This document shows positions 1 to 4,744 of a stretch of 20,261 bases of DNA, in pieces. The stretch comes from a virus. Location: positions 1 to 20,261 of the IMG/VR virus record IMGVR_UViG_3300020442_002628. One strand, written 5' to 3'. The notes under the pieces are model-generated. The model was not told the origin of the DNA. It saw only the letters and a list, made by a program, of their open reading frames with translations, and searched no databases. The position numbers and the translations under genes are program-made. Within the stretch, counting starts at the first letter, position 1; every line of letters starts with the position of its first letter.

Positions 1-236
1 AGGTCAATCTTGTGGTCGGGCTTGTGTGCTGCTACCACCTGACGCACGGTAGCCTTGCGGAGCGGAGCCTGACGGCGTTCCTGCTTGGCAAGCCATACCC
101 ACATCCCCTTGCGTTGGAAGGGTTCGCCGTTACTGTCAACCCCTGCGCTGGTGATGATGTCGCTATTCCATGCCCAGTTGCCGTCTGCGCCTTGAGGGAT
201 GCTTGGTTCGAGTTCGTTGTTTTGTATTGTTCTCAT
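1..236 (-). CDS. Hypothetical protein, C-terminus cut off by the window edge
   Basis: The leftward frame is open from an ATG at 236 to the left edge, giving 78 codons and no stop. The product begins MRTIQNNELEPSIPQ, has a tryptophan-rich stretch (NWAWNSD, GMWVWLAKQ) and then a basic segment (ERRQAPLRKATVRQVV). I recognise no family. An in-frame ATG at 254 is possible, but 236 is preferred: the preceding bases contain GAGAGAC, and the neighbouring leftward gene also has GAGAGAC followed by ATGAGAA at its start. This suggests matched ribosome-binding sites. It lies 54 bases downstream of the 64-aa gene on the same strand, so the two may be co-transcribed. Confidence 0.6.
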   Translation of the reverse strand, partial: MRTIQNNELEPSIPQGADGNWAWNSDIITSAGVDSNGEPFQRKGMWVWLAKQERRQAPLRKATVRQVVAAHKPDHKID

Positions 237-290
237 CTGCTGTAAGTCTCTCATAAAAAAAGGTTTTAGCCTAGCAAAAGTTATTCACAA

Positions 291-485
291 TTAGGCAAGC
301 TCGATGCTCTTGATGGTGCGAATCTGCCATTCGCATTCTGGCGTCCTGCGCCAACGGCTGAAGCCTTTGTTGTTCTCAATGATGCGGCGAGCATGGCCCT
401 TGTCCCGTGCTGCGATGAACACGGTGCTGTCGTTGTCGAAGGTTACAAGCCAAGTGACTTCTGGTAATGGTGGTAGGTTTCTCAT
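291..485 (-). CDS. Small hypothetical protein (64 aa)
   Basis: This leftward reading frame begins MRNLPPLPEVTWLVTF and ends IKSIELA. A longer open frame extends back to 629, but the ATG at 485 follows GAGAGAC at a suitable distance, while the extra upstream residues are lysine-rich and unlike a folded start. The middle (FDNDSTVFIAARDKGHARRIIE) reads like a small alpha/beta domain. The C-terminal part is basic and aromatic (FSRWRRTPECEWQIRTI). I recognise no family. It resembles the small accessory proteins common in early regions of phage genomes, but no function can be assigned. Confidence 0.6.
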   Translation of the reverse strand: MRNLPPLPEVTWLVTFDNDSTVFIAARDKGHARRIIENNKGFSRWRRTPECEWQIRTIKSIELA

Positions 486-496
486 TTGTTTGTCTC

Positions 497-529
497 TCAC
501 TGTCTGGATACAGTATGCCATAACAGTGA
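497..529. promoter_or_regulatory. Inverted repeat, possible operator
   Basis: TCACTGT (497-503) and ACAGTGA (523-529) are perfect inverted arms 19 bases apart. A second small dyad, ATAC-A-GTAT (508-516), sits almost at the same centre. The site starts 12 bases upstream of the leftward gene's start codon, which is where a repressor would act. That it binds a regulator is inference only. Confidence 0.3.
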
Positions 530-593
530 CAGAAAAGCGAGAACAATCCAGGCAATTTATTAACATTTTTTTTGCTGCTGTGAGCATTTTCTT

Positions 594-637
594 CTTGACA
601 TTCCGCCGGGCAGCCCGGCCGTTTGTCAAGCTTTTTC
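594..637 (+). terminator. Long GC-rich inverted repeat, possible rightward terminator
   Basis: Arms 594-611 and 613-630 pair at 15 of 18 positions (outer CTTGACA/TGTCAAG, inner GCCGGGC/GCCCGGC) around a single central base. CTTTTTC follows on the plus strand, so it resembles an intrinsic terminator reading rightward. No rightward gene precedes it in the window. It would therefore act on antisense or read-through transcription entering the cluster at 708, or it may be a protein-binding site between divergent genes. Confidence 0.4.
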
Positions 638-692
638 TTTGAAAAAAAACCAGGTTTTTTTGAAAAAAGTTCTCGACTTTTGCGGCGGATTA

Positions 693-701
693 TGGTTTAA
701 T
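693..701 (+). promoter_or_regulatory. Extended -10 promoter placing the start near the ATG
   Basis: TGG followed by TTTAAT (696-701) matches an extended -10 element (TGn plus hexamer). Six bases separate it from the ATG at 708, so initiation would fall at or next to the start codon. CTCGAC (672-677) is a weak -35 candidate with an 18-base spacer. No Shine-Dalgarno sequence precedes this gene. Confidence 0.5.
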
Positions 702-707
702 CTACTC

Positions 708-914
708 ATGAAGTTTGAGACAGGAACACAAGTACAACACAGAGACAACCCCAACTGGCGAGCCGTTGTGGTGCGCGACACCAACCCACGCAAGCCAGTA
801 AACGGTTTTCTGTTAGTCAATCACAACGGGCGCGAGTCACTCATGCCCAAGTCCACGGTTAAGGTATCCTTCTACTTGGACGCCAAGAAAGAATTTGGAG
901 AATTTGTAGACTAG
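708..914 (+). CDS. Small hypothetical protein (68 aa), possibly leaderless
   Basis: The product starts MKFETGTQVQHRDNPNW and contains RAVVVRDTNPRKPVNGFLL, then SLMPKSTVKVSFYLD. The alternation of polar and hydrophobic residues and the GTQVQHRD...NWRAVVV pattern suggest a small beta-barrel of the SH3/KOW-like kind. That is an impression from composition, not a confirmed match. The frame extends upstream to a TTG at 639, but that would translate the poly-A tract. The ATG at 708 directly follows a good extended -10 box, so it is preferred. This is the first gene of the rightward cluster. Confidence 0.6.
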   Translation: MKFETGTQVQHRDNPNWRAVVVRDTNPRKPVNGFLLVNHNGRESLMPKSTVKVSFYLDAKKEFGEFVD

Positions 915-928
915 GACAGCGGATGTCC
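914..928. repeat. Short hairpin between two small genes
   Basis: GGACA (914-918) and TGTCC (924-928) form a perfect five-base stem with a five-base loop, starting on the last base of the preceding stop codon. There is no T-tract after it, so it is at most a weak terminator. It lies just upstream of the next gene's -10 box and could equally be part of a regulatory site. Confidence 0.3.
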
Positions 929-937
929 TACCCCCCA

Positions 938-946
938 TGCTATACT
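938..946 (+). promoter_or_regulatory. Second extended -10 promoter near an ATG
   Basis: TGC followed by TATACT (941-946) is a strong extended -10 element, again exactly six bases before an ATG (953). No canonical -35 hexamer is visible at 16-18 bases upstream, which is typical for extended -10 promoters. The geometry repeats that seen before the gene at 708. Confidence 0.55.
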
Positions 947-952
947 AATCAC

Positions 953-1111
953 ATGATGAAAATGAAAAACGAAGAAATGGAATTGATAAACGACAACGGC
1001 ACTTGGAAGATCAAGTGGAACGACGGATTTGAACGCAGCTTTGAATCCTACTTTAAGGCAAGGCTTCACTTTGTAGCCTTGGTGAATCAACAGATCGCAA
1101 TGGAGCGTTAA
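953..1111 (+). CDS. Small hypothetical protein (52 aa), possibly leaderless
   Basis: The protein starts MMKMKNEEMELINDNGTWKI, continues with KWNDGFERSFESYFKARLHF and ends QQIAMER. Three ATGs (953, 956, 962) lie close together; 953 is the first after the extended -10 box. The open frame runs back to 923, but that start would lie inside the promoter. The N-terminal half looks like a short beta hairpin (GTWKIKWNDGFERSF) and the C-terminal half like a helix. No family is recognised. The next gene follows after four bases. Confidence 0.6.
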   Translation: MMKMKNEEMELINDNGTWKIKWNDGFERSFESYFKARLHFVALVNQQIAMER

Positions 1112-1115
1112 GACC

Positions 1116-1406
1116 ATGAAGAACTATTACATTAAACTCTCAGCATTCGAGAAGAAAGTGACCAAGGGTTACAATGGCCCTGACAATGTTTGCGCTCACT
1201 TCAGAAGTGAACACGAGCCAGCTACTAGCCCGTTCGTTAAGGACATGACCAATGCCATTGACCTTTATTACAATCAGAACAAAAGGTACTGGAACGGTTA
1301 TGTGGTTGGCGACCTGTACGTTCAGACAGGACGCGAAGAAGTAGATTGCATGAGTCCCGCTTACTTTGAGGGACACCGTAGCAAACCCGTTTACAAAAAG
1401 GTATAG
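1116..1406 (+). CDS. Hypothetical protein (96 aa)
   Basis: This unrecognised small protein begins MKNYYIKLSAFEKKVTKGY and ends GHRSKPVYKKV. It is rich in tyrosine and charged residues, has two isolated cysteines (about residues 26 and 78) and shows no membrane segment or known motif. GGAG ten bases or so upstream serves as its ribosome-binding site. It is packed into the small-gene cluster, four bases after the preceding gene and two bases before the next. A minus-strand frame of similar length overlaps it, but that one has no upstream signals. Confidence 0.65.
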   Translation: MKNYYIKLSAFEKKVTKGYNGPDNVCAHFRSEHEPATSPFVKDMTNAIDLYYNQNKRYWNGYVVGDLYVQTGREEVDCMSPAYFEGHRSKPVYKKV

Positions 1407-1408
1407 CA

Positions 1409-1627
1409 ATGAAAAACATTAACGCAGTATTAGACACAGACGAAAAGTACATCACCATTGACGGAGTGCTTCACTCGGTCATCGACCATCGCAGCTTTGA
1501 TGACTTCGGCGGCACGCTTGAGAGCTTCAAGGTTATGGATGTGATGGCTAACGTGCGCGTGGTTTACACGAACGATGACGCGCTGACATTCTTCGAGGAC
1601 GAGTTCGCTCCCGACTACGAAGTTTAA
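1409..1627 (+). CDS. Small acidic hypothetical protein (72 aa)
   Basis: The product begins MKNINAVLDTDEKYITIDG and ends FFEDEFAPDYEV. It is strongly acidic, especially at the C-terminus, and has alternating beta-like segments (YITIDGVLHSVID, VRVVYTND). AAAGG seven bases before the ATG supports the start. Two bases separate it from the preceding stop, so it is co-transcribed with it. Small acidic early phage proteins sometimes mimic DNA or inhibit host enzymes, but nothing here identifies a target and I recognise no family. Confidence 0.65.
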   Translation: MKNINAVLDTDEKYITIDGVLHSVIDHRSFDDFGGTLESFKVMDVMANVRVVYTNDDALTFFEDEFAPDYEV

Positions 1628-1683
1628 CCTTGCATCGGTTACAAGGTTCAGGCATACTAGAGAGAGTTAAAGGAAAACAAACT

Positions 1684-1875
1684 ATGAAGATGAAAGAAGT
1701 AAAGAACGGTTCGTTGTATTACAACGAGGAGAACGACAGGGTAGAGCGTGTTGTTGGTCGCATCAGTGATCAGCGCGTAGTGACCTACGTCCACAAGACT
1801 GACTATCAGTATCCGCAGGCGCGTAAATTGCGCATCGCCAGCGGTTCTGAGGTGTCAGATTATCTTACGAGTTAA
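1684..1875 (+). CDS. Small basic hypothetical protein (63 aa)
   Basis: The protein starts MKMKEVKNGSLYYNEEND and contains RVERVVGRISDQRVVTYVH and QARKLRIASGSEVSDYL. The frame is open from 1630, but the ATG at 1684 is preceded by AAAGGA at a good distance and gives a more natural start. It looks like a small SH3-like or beta-barrel fold (KNGSLYY...VERVVGR...VVTYVH), a shape also suggested for the 68-aa product earlier in the cluster. No family can be named. It is the last gene of the rightward cluster, directly followed by a strong hairpin. Confidence 0.6.
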   Translation: MKMKEVKNGSLYYNEENDRVERVVGRISDQRVVTYVHKTDYQYPQARKLRIASGSEVSDYLTS

Positions 1876-1883
1876 GAAGCACG

Positions 1884-1924
1884 GGGTGCGGGTAGGGTTT
1901 TCGTCGTTTTACCTACCCGCGCCC
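1884..1924 (+). terminator. Strong hairpin after the small-gene cluster
   Basis: GGGTGCGGGTAGG (1884-1896) pairs with CCTACCCGCGCCC (1912-1924) over 13 base pairs with one G-U, around a 15-base loop. It starts nine bases after the last stop codon of the cluster. No U-tract follows, so it is not a textbook intrinsic terminator. It may still pause or end transcription, or protect the 3' end of the mRNA. Confidence 0.5.
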
Positions 1925-2052
1925 TGCCCTATCCACCCCCATAGGCCACCCCTATTTTAAAAGTCTAATTTAATAGGGCAAAAAAAAATTGAGGGGCGGT
2001 GTCAAATATCATTCTCCCCGAAACAATACCCCCCACCCCCATTTCAAACGGT
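1925..2052. other. Non-coding stretch with C/G runs and a second hairpin
   Basis: No gene is visible here. The stretch carries repeated C-runs (CCACCCCCATAGG, CCACCCCTAT, CCCCCCACCCCC), a GAGGGGCGG run and a hairpin CCCTATT (1950-1956)/AATAGGG (1972-1978). Nine A residues follow the hairpin on the plus strand. This arrangement is not a terminator in either direction. The region separates the GC-richer small-gene cluster from the AT-rich glycosyltransferase gene. Confidence 0.5.
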
Positions 2053-2080
2053 TTAGACAAACGGCGCGTTTAGTTATAAG
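2053..2080 (+). promoter_or_regulatory. Putative sigma70-type promoter
   Basis: TTAGAC (2053-2058) and TATAAG (2075-2080) are separated by 16 bases and lie 28 bases upstream of the next start codon. The match is moderate. It would drive the GT9-like gene and probably the small membrane protein after it. Confidence 0.4.
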
Positions 2081-2108
2081 TTAAGGTGAAAAAAACCAGG
2101 ACGGATAT

Positions 2109-2969
2109 ATGGAAATTATCAATTGTCTAGAAACAAACAAAAAGATGTCTGCTTACATAGAGGAGCAAAAGCCAAAACGTGTGCTTTTAGCTTTTTTGCA
2201 TGGATTAGGAGACTTTCTGGGTTTTCGCGGGGTATATAGATATCTTTCTGATAAGTATCCAGATGTAGAGTTCACATACGCTTTAGACAAAAACATGGGT
2301 TATGAAAAGTTTTTGGTAGAAGGAGAGAAATACGTTAGCGTAAACAGAGAAAACATAAATATAGATAATTATGATCTTGCGTTCTATATTGCATATACTC
2401 AAAACAGAGAAGGAGAAATAAGCAAAGCTGAAAATTGTATGATAGAGGAGGTGGGAAGCTTTGAAGCCCTACCGAGACCGCATCAGCCGTTGCCCGTAAT
2501 GGCCTCACGTTTAGTTACAGTGCATTTTTTTAGCACTTGGGGGCCATCAGCCTTCGGTATGGTTGGACGCGAAGAAACGGCGCATAAAATCTGGAGTGAG
2601 ATCATACAAACGGGGCTGATTCCAATAGAGACAAACTTTGAACACAAATATACAAACCCACAAAATAAAAACTTTGATTGGATAAATGCTCATGTGAGAG
2701 GAGTTAAATGCGGGGCTGAAAACTTAATTTCTTTGATTCAGGGTAGTTTTGCTTTTATTGGGGTGATTTCGGGGAATATACATACTGCTTTATCTTGTTT
2801 GCCTAGAGAAAAAGTATTGGCTTTGACTACATATATGCCGTCTAGAGCTTTAGGTGAGGATGTACCCTCCATAAATATAGATAATTATAAAGAAGGTAGC
2901 GTATATAATTGGTTAGTGAGCCTTGATAGAAAAAATTTACAAAATGATTGGACAAATTACGAGATATAA
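2109..2969 (+). CDS. GT9-like glycosyltransferase (heptosyltransferase-like fold)
   Basis: The N-terminal segment (KRVLLAFLHGLGDFLGFRG, about 23-41) matches the start of GT9/heptosyltransferase GT-B proteins, where a GxGD loop follows the first strand. Near the C-terminus FIGVISGNIHTALSCL (about 217-231) matches their hallmark GvdSGxxHxA nucleotide-sugar site, with Ser221, Gly222 and His225. At 286 residues it is shorter than bacterial enzymes of about 320-350. GT9 enzymes transfer sugars to lipopolysaccharide cores. A phage copy might modify host surface glycan, DNA or a phage protein; which one is unknown. AGGA upstream supports the start. It appears more AT-rich than the cluster before it and has its own promoter, suggesting separate acquisition. 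Confidence 0.6.
   Translation: MEIINCLETNKKMSAYIEEQKPKRVLLAFLHGLGDFLGFRGVYRYLSDKYPDVEFTYALDKNMGYEKFLVEGEKYVSVNRENINIDNYDLAFYIAYTQNREGEISKAENCMIEEVGSFEALPRPHQPLPVMASRLVTVHFFSTWGPSAFGMVGREETAHKIWSEIIQTGLIPIETNFEHKYTNPQNKNFDWINAHVRGVKCGAENLISLIQGSFAFIGVISGNIHTALSCLPREKVLALTTYMPSRALGEDVPSINIDNYKEGSVYNWLVSLDRKNLQNDWTNYEI
2354..2372 (+). repeat. 19-base direct repeat, copy 1
   Basis: CATAAATATAGATAATTAT occurs here and again at 2870-2888, exactly and in the same reading frame. Both copies encode INIDNY within the GT9-like protein. Confidence 0.7.
2870..2888 (+). repeat. 19-base direct repeat, copy 2
   Basis: Exact second copy of the 19-mer at 2354-2372. It encodes INIDNY near the C-terminus of the GT9-like protein (about residues 255-260), against about 83-88 for copy 1. 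Confidence 0.7.
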
Positions 2970-2984
2970 TTAAGATATTGACCT

Positions 2985-3245
2985 ATGAGTAACACCAAGA
3001 AGAGTGACGCTCCTTTTAAGGGTAAGCGAACAAAGTCCAAGACCGCGAAAAAGAAGAGTCTTGGCGAAAAACTAACAACTGTTAACACTACCTATGCAAG
3101 ACTCGCTATGATCTTGCTTGCTGTTAACTTTGCCTTGACTGGTTACGCTGTGTATTCCATCACACAGATTCAATCGACTCAAATGGACTCCACTCCAAAT
3201 GAGGCAACCAGCCAAGGTGCTCAGGTCGCATCTACTGAGCAATAA
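2985..3245 (+). CDS. Small single-pass membrane protein (86 aa)
   Basis: A lysine-rich N-terminus (about 1-30, KGKRTKSKTAKKKSLGEK) is followed by one hydrophobic segment (LAMILLAVNFALTGYAVYSI, about 40-59) and a polar tail. The positive-inside rule places the basic part in the cytoplasm and the short tail in the periplasm. No enzymatic motif is present. It could be a membrane-bound accessory protein, a lysis-inhibition or exclusion factor, or holin-like, but there is no specific evidence for any of these. It lies 15 bases after the GT9-like gene and is followed by an intrinsic terminator, so the two probably form one transcription unit. Confidence 0.7.
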   Translation: MSNTKKSDAPFKGKRTKSKTAKKKSLGEKLTTVNTTYARLAMILLAVNFALTGYAVYSITQIQSTQMDSTPNEATSQGAQVASTEQ

Positions 3246-3271
3246 ACCAAAGTCGCAATGACTGAAGTTAT

Positions 3272-3303
3272 GAGGGCCGTGTTAATTCGCGGCTCTCTTT
3301 TTT
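3272..3303 (+). terminator. Intrinsic terminator overlapping the end of the opposite gene
   Basis: GAGGGCCG (3272-3279) pairs with CGGCTCTC (3290-3297) with one G-U, a 10-base loop and six T residues after it. The stop codon of the leftward lipoprotein gene lies in the loop, so the 3' stem arm also codes for that protein's last residues. Confidence 0.85.
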
Positions 3304-3806
3304 ATTAGCAATGTTTTTACAATTGTGGTTGAAGTCGAGAAAAAGTTTTCTATTGTATCTTTACTTTTAGTTGGGTATGTAACCCAGTGATACGTATGAA
3401 AATCCTTTTTAATTAAAACAATAGCAACATCCCCCGCTTTTAACTTATCGAATTCTGTTTGTTCAACAGTAAAGCCTTTTGAAGTAAGAAAATTAACTAG
3501 CTCATGCGGCCAAGTAATTTCCATCGCCTCTTGATTAAAGACGCTCATTATTACTCTCATGAGGTTTCCGCTTTTTTGAATTTCCCTACTTATCTCTATG
3601 TCTGAATATGTAACATTTAGATGCGAAAATTCTTTGAGTGCATTCTCGATAGCGTTTGGCCCACAAGATATGTAGTGCCTTTTAAACGCCCCAGAATCGT
3701 CTGTAACGAACGTTCCGCTCTTCAGAGCCCCACAACCGCAGAACAGTATAAGCAAGAGCAATACGAACGGAAGCACGTACTTTTTGAGTGTAGGTTTTAT
3801 ACTCAT
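3282..3806 (-). CDS. Putative lipoprotein resembling C39/papain-fold cysteine peptidases
   Basis: The first 25 residues are a basic-hydrophobic signal (KPTLKKYVLPFVLLLLILF) ending in FCGC, so lipid attachment at Cys25 (or Cys23) is likely although the lipobox is not canonical. The mature part has SCGPNAIENALKEF (Cys48), the Cys-Gly-Pro signature of C39-like papain-fold peptidases. A later FHTYHWVTYP with His140 and a following Asp150 fit the usual Cys...His...Asp order. Domain length is about 125 residues, normal for C39. C39 enzymes cleave bacteriocin leaders; stand-alone exported ones are poorly known. It has its own promoter motif and opposes its neighbours, so it is an independently expressed accessory gene. 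Surface exclusion or cell-envelope processing are possible roles. Confidence 0.6.
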   Translation of the reverse strand: MSIKPTLKKYVLPFVLLLLILFCGCGALKSGTFVTDDSGAFKRHYISCGPNAIENALKEFSHLNVTYSDIEISREIQKSGNLMRVIMSVFNQEAMEITWPHELVNFLTSKGFTVEQTEFDKLKAGDVAIVLIKKDFHTYHWVTYPTKSKDTIENFFSTSTTIVKTLLIKKRAAN

Positions 3807-3814
3807 ACATTATT

Positions 3815-3822
3815 TTACACAA
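3815..3822 (-). promoter_or_regulatory. TTGTGTAA box, leftward (lipoprotein gene)
   Basis: The minus strand reads TTGTGTAA eight bases upstream of the lipoprotein ATG, preceded by TAGTTT. No Shine-Dalgarno site lies between box and ATG. It forms an inverted pair with the box at 3835-3842. Confidence 0.55.
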
Positions 3823-3834
3823 AAACTAAAGGAA

Positions 3835-3842
3835 TTGTGTAA
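3835..3842 (+). promoter_or_regulatory. TTGTGTAA box, rightward (PhoH gene)
   Basis: The octamer lies 14 bases upstream of the PhoH start. The following bases (TTCTCAATAAGCCT) resemble those after the portal-gene box. Together with the leftward copy it makes a perfect inverted repeat with a 12-base spacer, consistent with divergent promoters. Confidence 0.6.
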
Positions 3843-3856
3843 TTCTCAATAAGCCT

Positions 3857-4648
3857 ATGAAAAACAGAGATGGCGCTCACAAGCCTATCAAAATCCGAGG
3901 CGGCAAAGAACTAGCGACTGAAGTTAGAAAAGATAACTGTGACGAAAACCGTTTTATTGCCGAAAACCCAATTAAAAGACAAATCAGAGTAAACCAATTC
4001 CCTTGGACTGAAAAACAGAAAGACTTTTTTAGAGTAGCTTTACATCCACACACAAGAATAATCTTTGTAAGCGGGCCAGCGGGCACATCTAAAACTTTGC
4101 TGGCAACCTACTGCGCTCTTCAGTTACTCAATCTCAAGTCTATTGAAGAGATTATGTATCTACGGTCTGCCGTAGAATCATCAGACAAAAGCCTTGGTTA
4201 TTTGCCGGGTAACGCTGATGAAAAGCTAAAGTTTTTTAATTTGCCATTCTTAGACAAACTCACAGAGCTTTTGACAGGAAAGCAAGCCGAAAAGCTAGAG
4301 CAAGAAAATAGAGTCTCTATGTTCCCCGTAAACTTTGCGCGGGGTATGAACTGGCAAGCTAAATGCGTTATTCTTGACGAAGCGCAAAATTCAACAGAAA
4401 AAGAAATAATGACTGTTCTCACCCGTTTGGGTGAAGGTAGTCGCGCTTTCATTCTAGCTGATCCTATGCAAACAGACCTTAAAGGGTGTGATAAAACAGG
4501 CGGCTACCAAAACCTAGCGCAAATCTATTCTGACGAAGACTCTCTGCAACATGGTATTTATCACTTTACTTTTGATGAAGATGACATCATGCGCTCTGAG
4601 CTTGTTAAGTTCTTGATCAAGAAGCTAAACGAATCAAAAAGCAAGTAA
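3857..4648 (+). CDS. phoH: PhoH-like P-loop ATPase
   Basis: Residues 70-80 contain the Walker A loop GPAGTSKT (73-80) and 170-178 the Walker B CVILDEAQN, followed by the family's LTRLGEGSRAFILADPMQTD segment. This is the PhoH ATPase core, which spans most of the 263 residues. A basic N-terminal extension of about 45 residues precedes the QFPWTEKQKDFF start of the domain. PhoH proteins are cytoplasmic ATPases linked to phosphate starvation and RNA metabolism, and phoH is a frequent marine-phage gene; its exact role in phages is unsettled. The gene follows a TTGTGTAA box without a clear Shine-Dalgarno site, and a weak terminator hairpin follows it, so it may be monocistronic. Confidence 0.92.
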   Translation: MKNRDGAHKPIKIRGGKELATEVRKDNCDENRFIAENPIKRQIRVNQFPWTEKQKDFFRVALHPHTRIIFVSGPAGTSKTLLATYCALQLLNLKSIEEIMYLRSAVESSDKSLGYLPGNADEKLKFFNLPFLDKLTELLTGKQAEKLEQENRVSMFPVNFARGMNWQAKCVILDEAQNSTEKEIMTVLTRLGEGSRAFILADPMQTDLKGCDKTGGYQNLAQIYSDEDSLQHGIYHFTFDEDDIMRSELVKFLIKKLNESKSK

Positions 4649-4651
4649 ACG

Positions 4652-4669
4652 AAACCCTAATGGTTTTTT
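4652..4669 (+). terminator. Weak terminator after PhoH
   Basis: AAACC (4652-4656) and GGTTT (4662-4666) form a five-base stem with a five-base loop running into a T-tract (4664-4669), three bases after the stop codon. The stem is short, so efficiency is uncertain. Confidence 0.4.
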
Positions 4670-4704
4670 AATTACTTTTAAATATTTTTAATTATAACAA
4701 GTAA

Positions 4705-4735
4705 CACGAACAAGTGTTCGTGGGTATGTTTACCC
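4705..4735. terminator. Two adjacent hairpins between convergent genes
   Basis: CACGAACA (4705-4712) and TGTTCGTG (4715-4722) are a perfect eight-base inverted repeat. Directly beside it GGGTA (4722-4726) pairs with TACCC (4731-4735) around TGTT. They sit between PhoH and the convergent HExxH gene, ten bases beyond the latter's stop. On the minus strand a T-rich stretch follows, so they may end the leftward transcript. Confidence 0.45.
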
Positions 4736-4744
4736 TATCTACCT

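Noticed and set aside
595-629. TTGACA consensus -35 hexamers on both strands in the inverted repeat
   Set aside because: Neither strand has a -10-like hexamer 16-18 bases downstream (GCCGTT rightward, GCGGAA leftward). The hexamers are better explained as ends of the hairpin arms.
304-642. Plus-strand frame opposite the 64-aa leftward gene
   Set aside because: It reads through the operator-like dyad and the long inverted repeat and has no start signal; the leftward gene has a clear ribosome-binding site.
1140-1458. Minus-strand frames opposite the small genes at 1116 and 1409
   Set aside because: The plus-strand genes have ribosome-binding sites and tight spacing; the minus frames have neither.
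1972-1990. Hairpin CCCTATT/AATAGGG with an A-run as a leftward terminator
   Set aside because: On the minus strand the T-run comes before the hairpin, not after it, so it cannot act as an intrinsic terminator.
641-2100. Shared A-run plus CCAGG (12 bases) at 643-654 and 2089-2100, upstream of two transcription units
   Set aside because: Seven of the twelve bases are A residues, and the surrounding sequence does not align; chance is sufficient.
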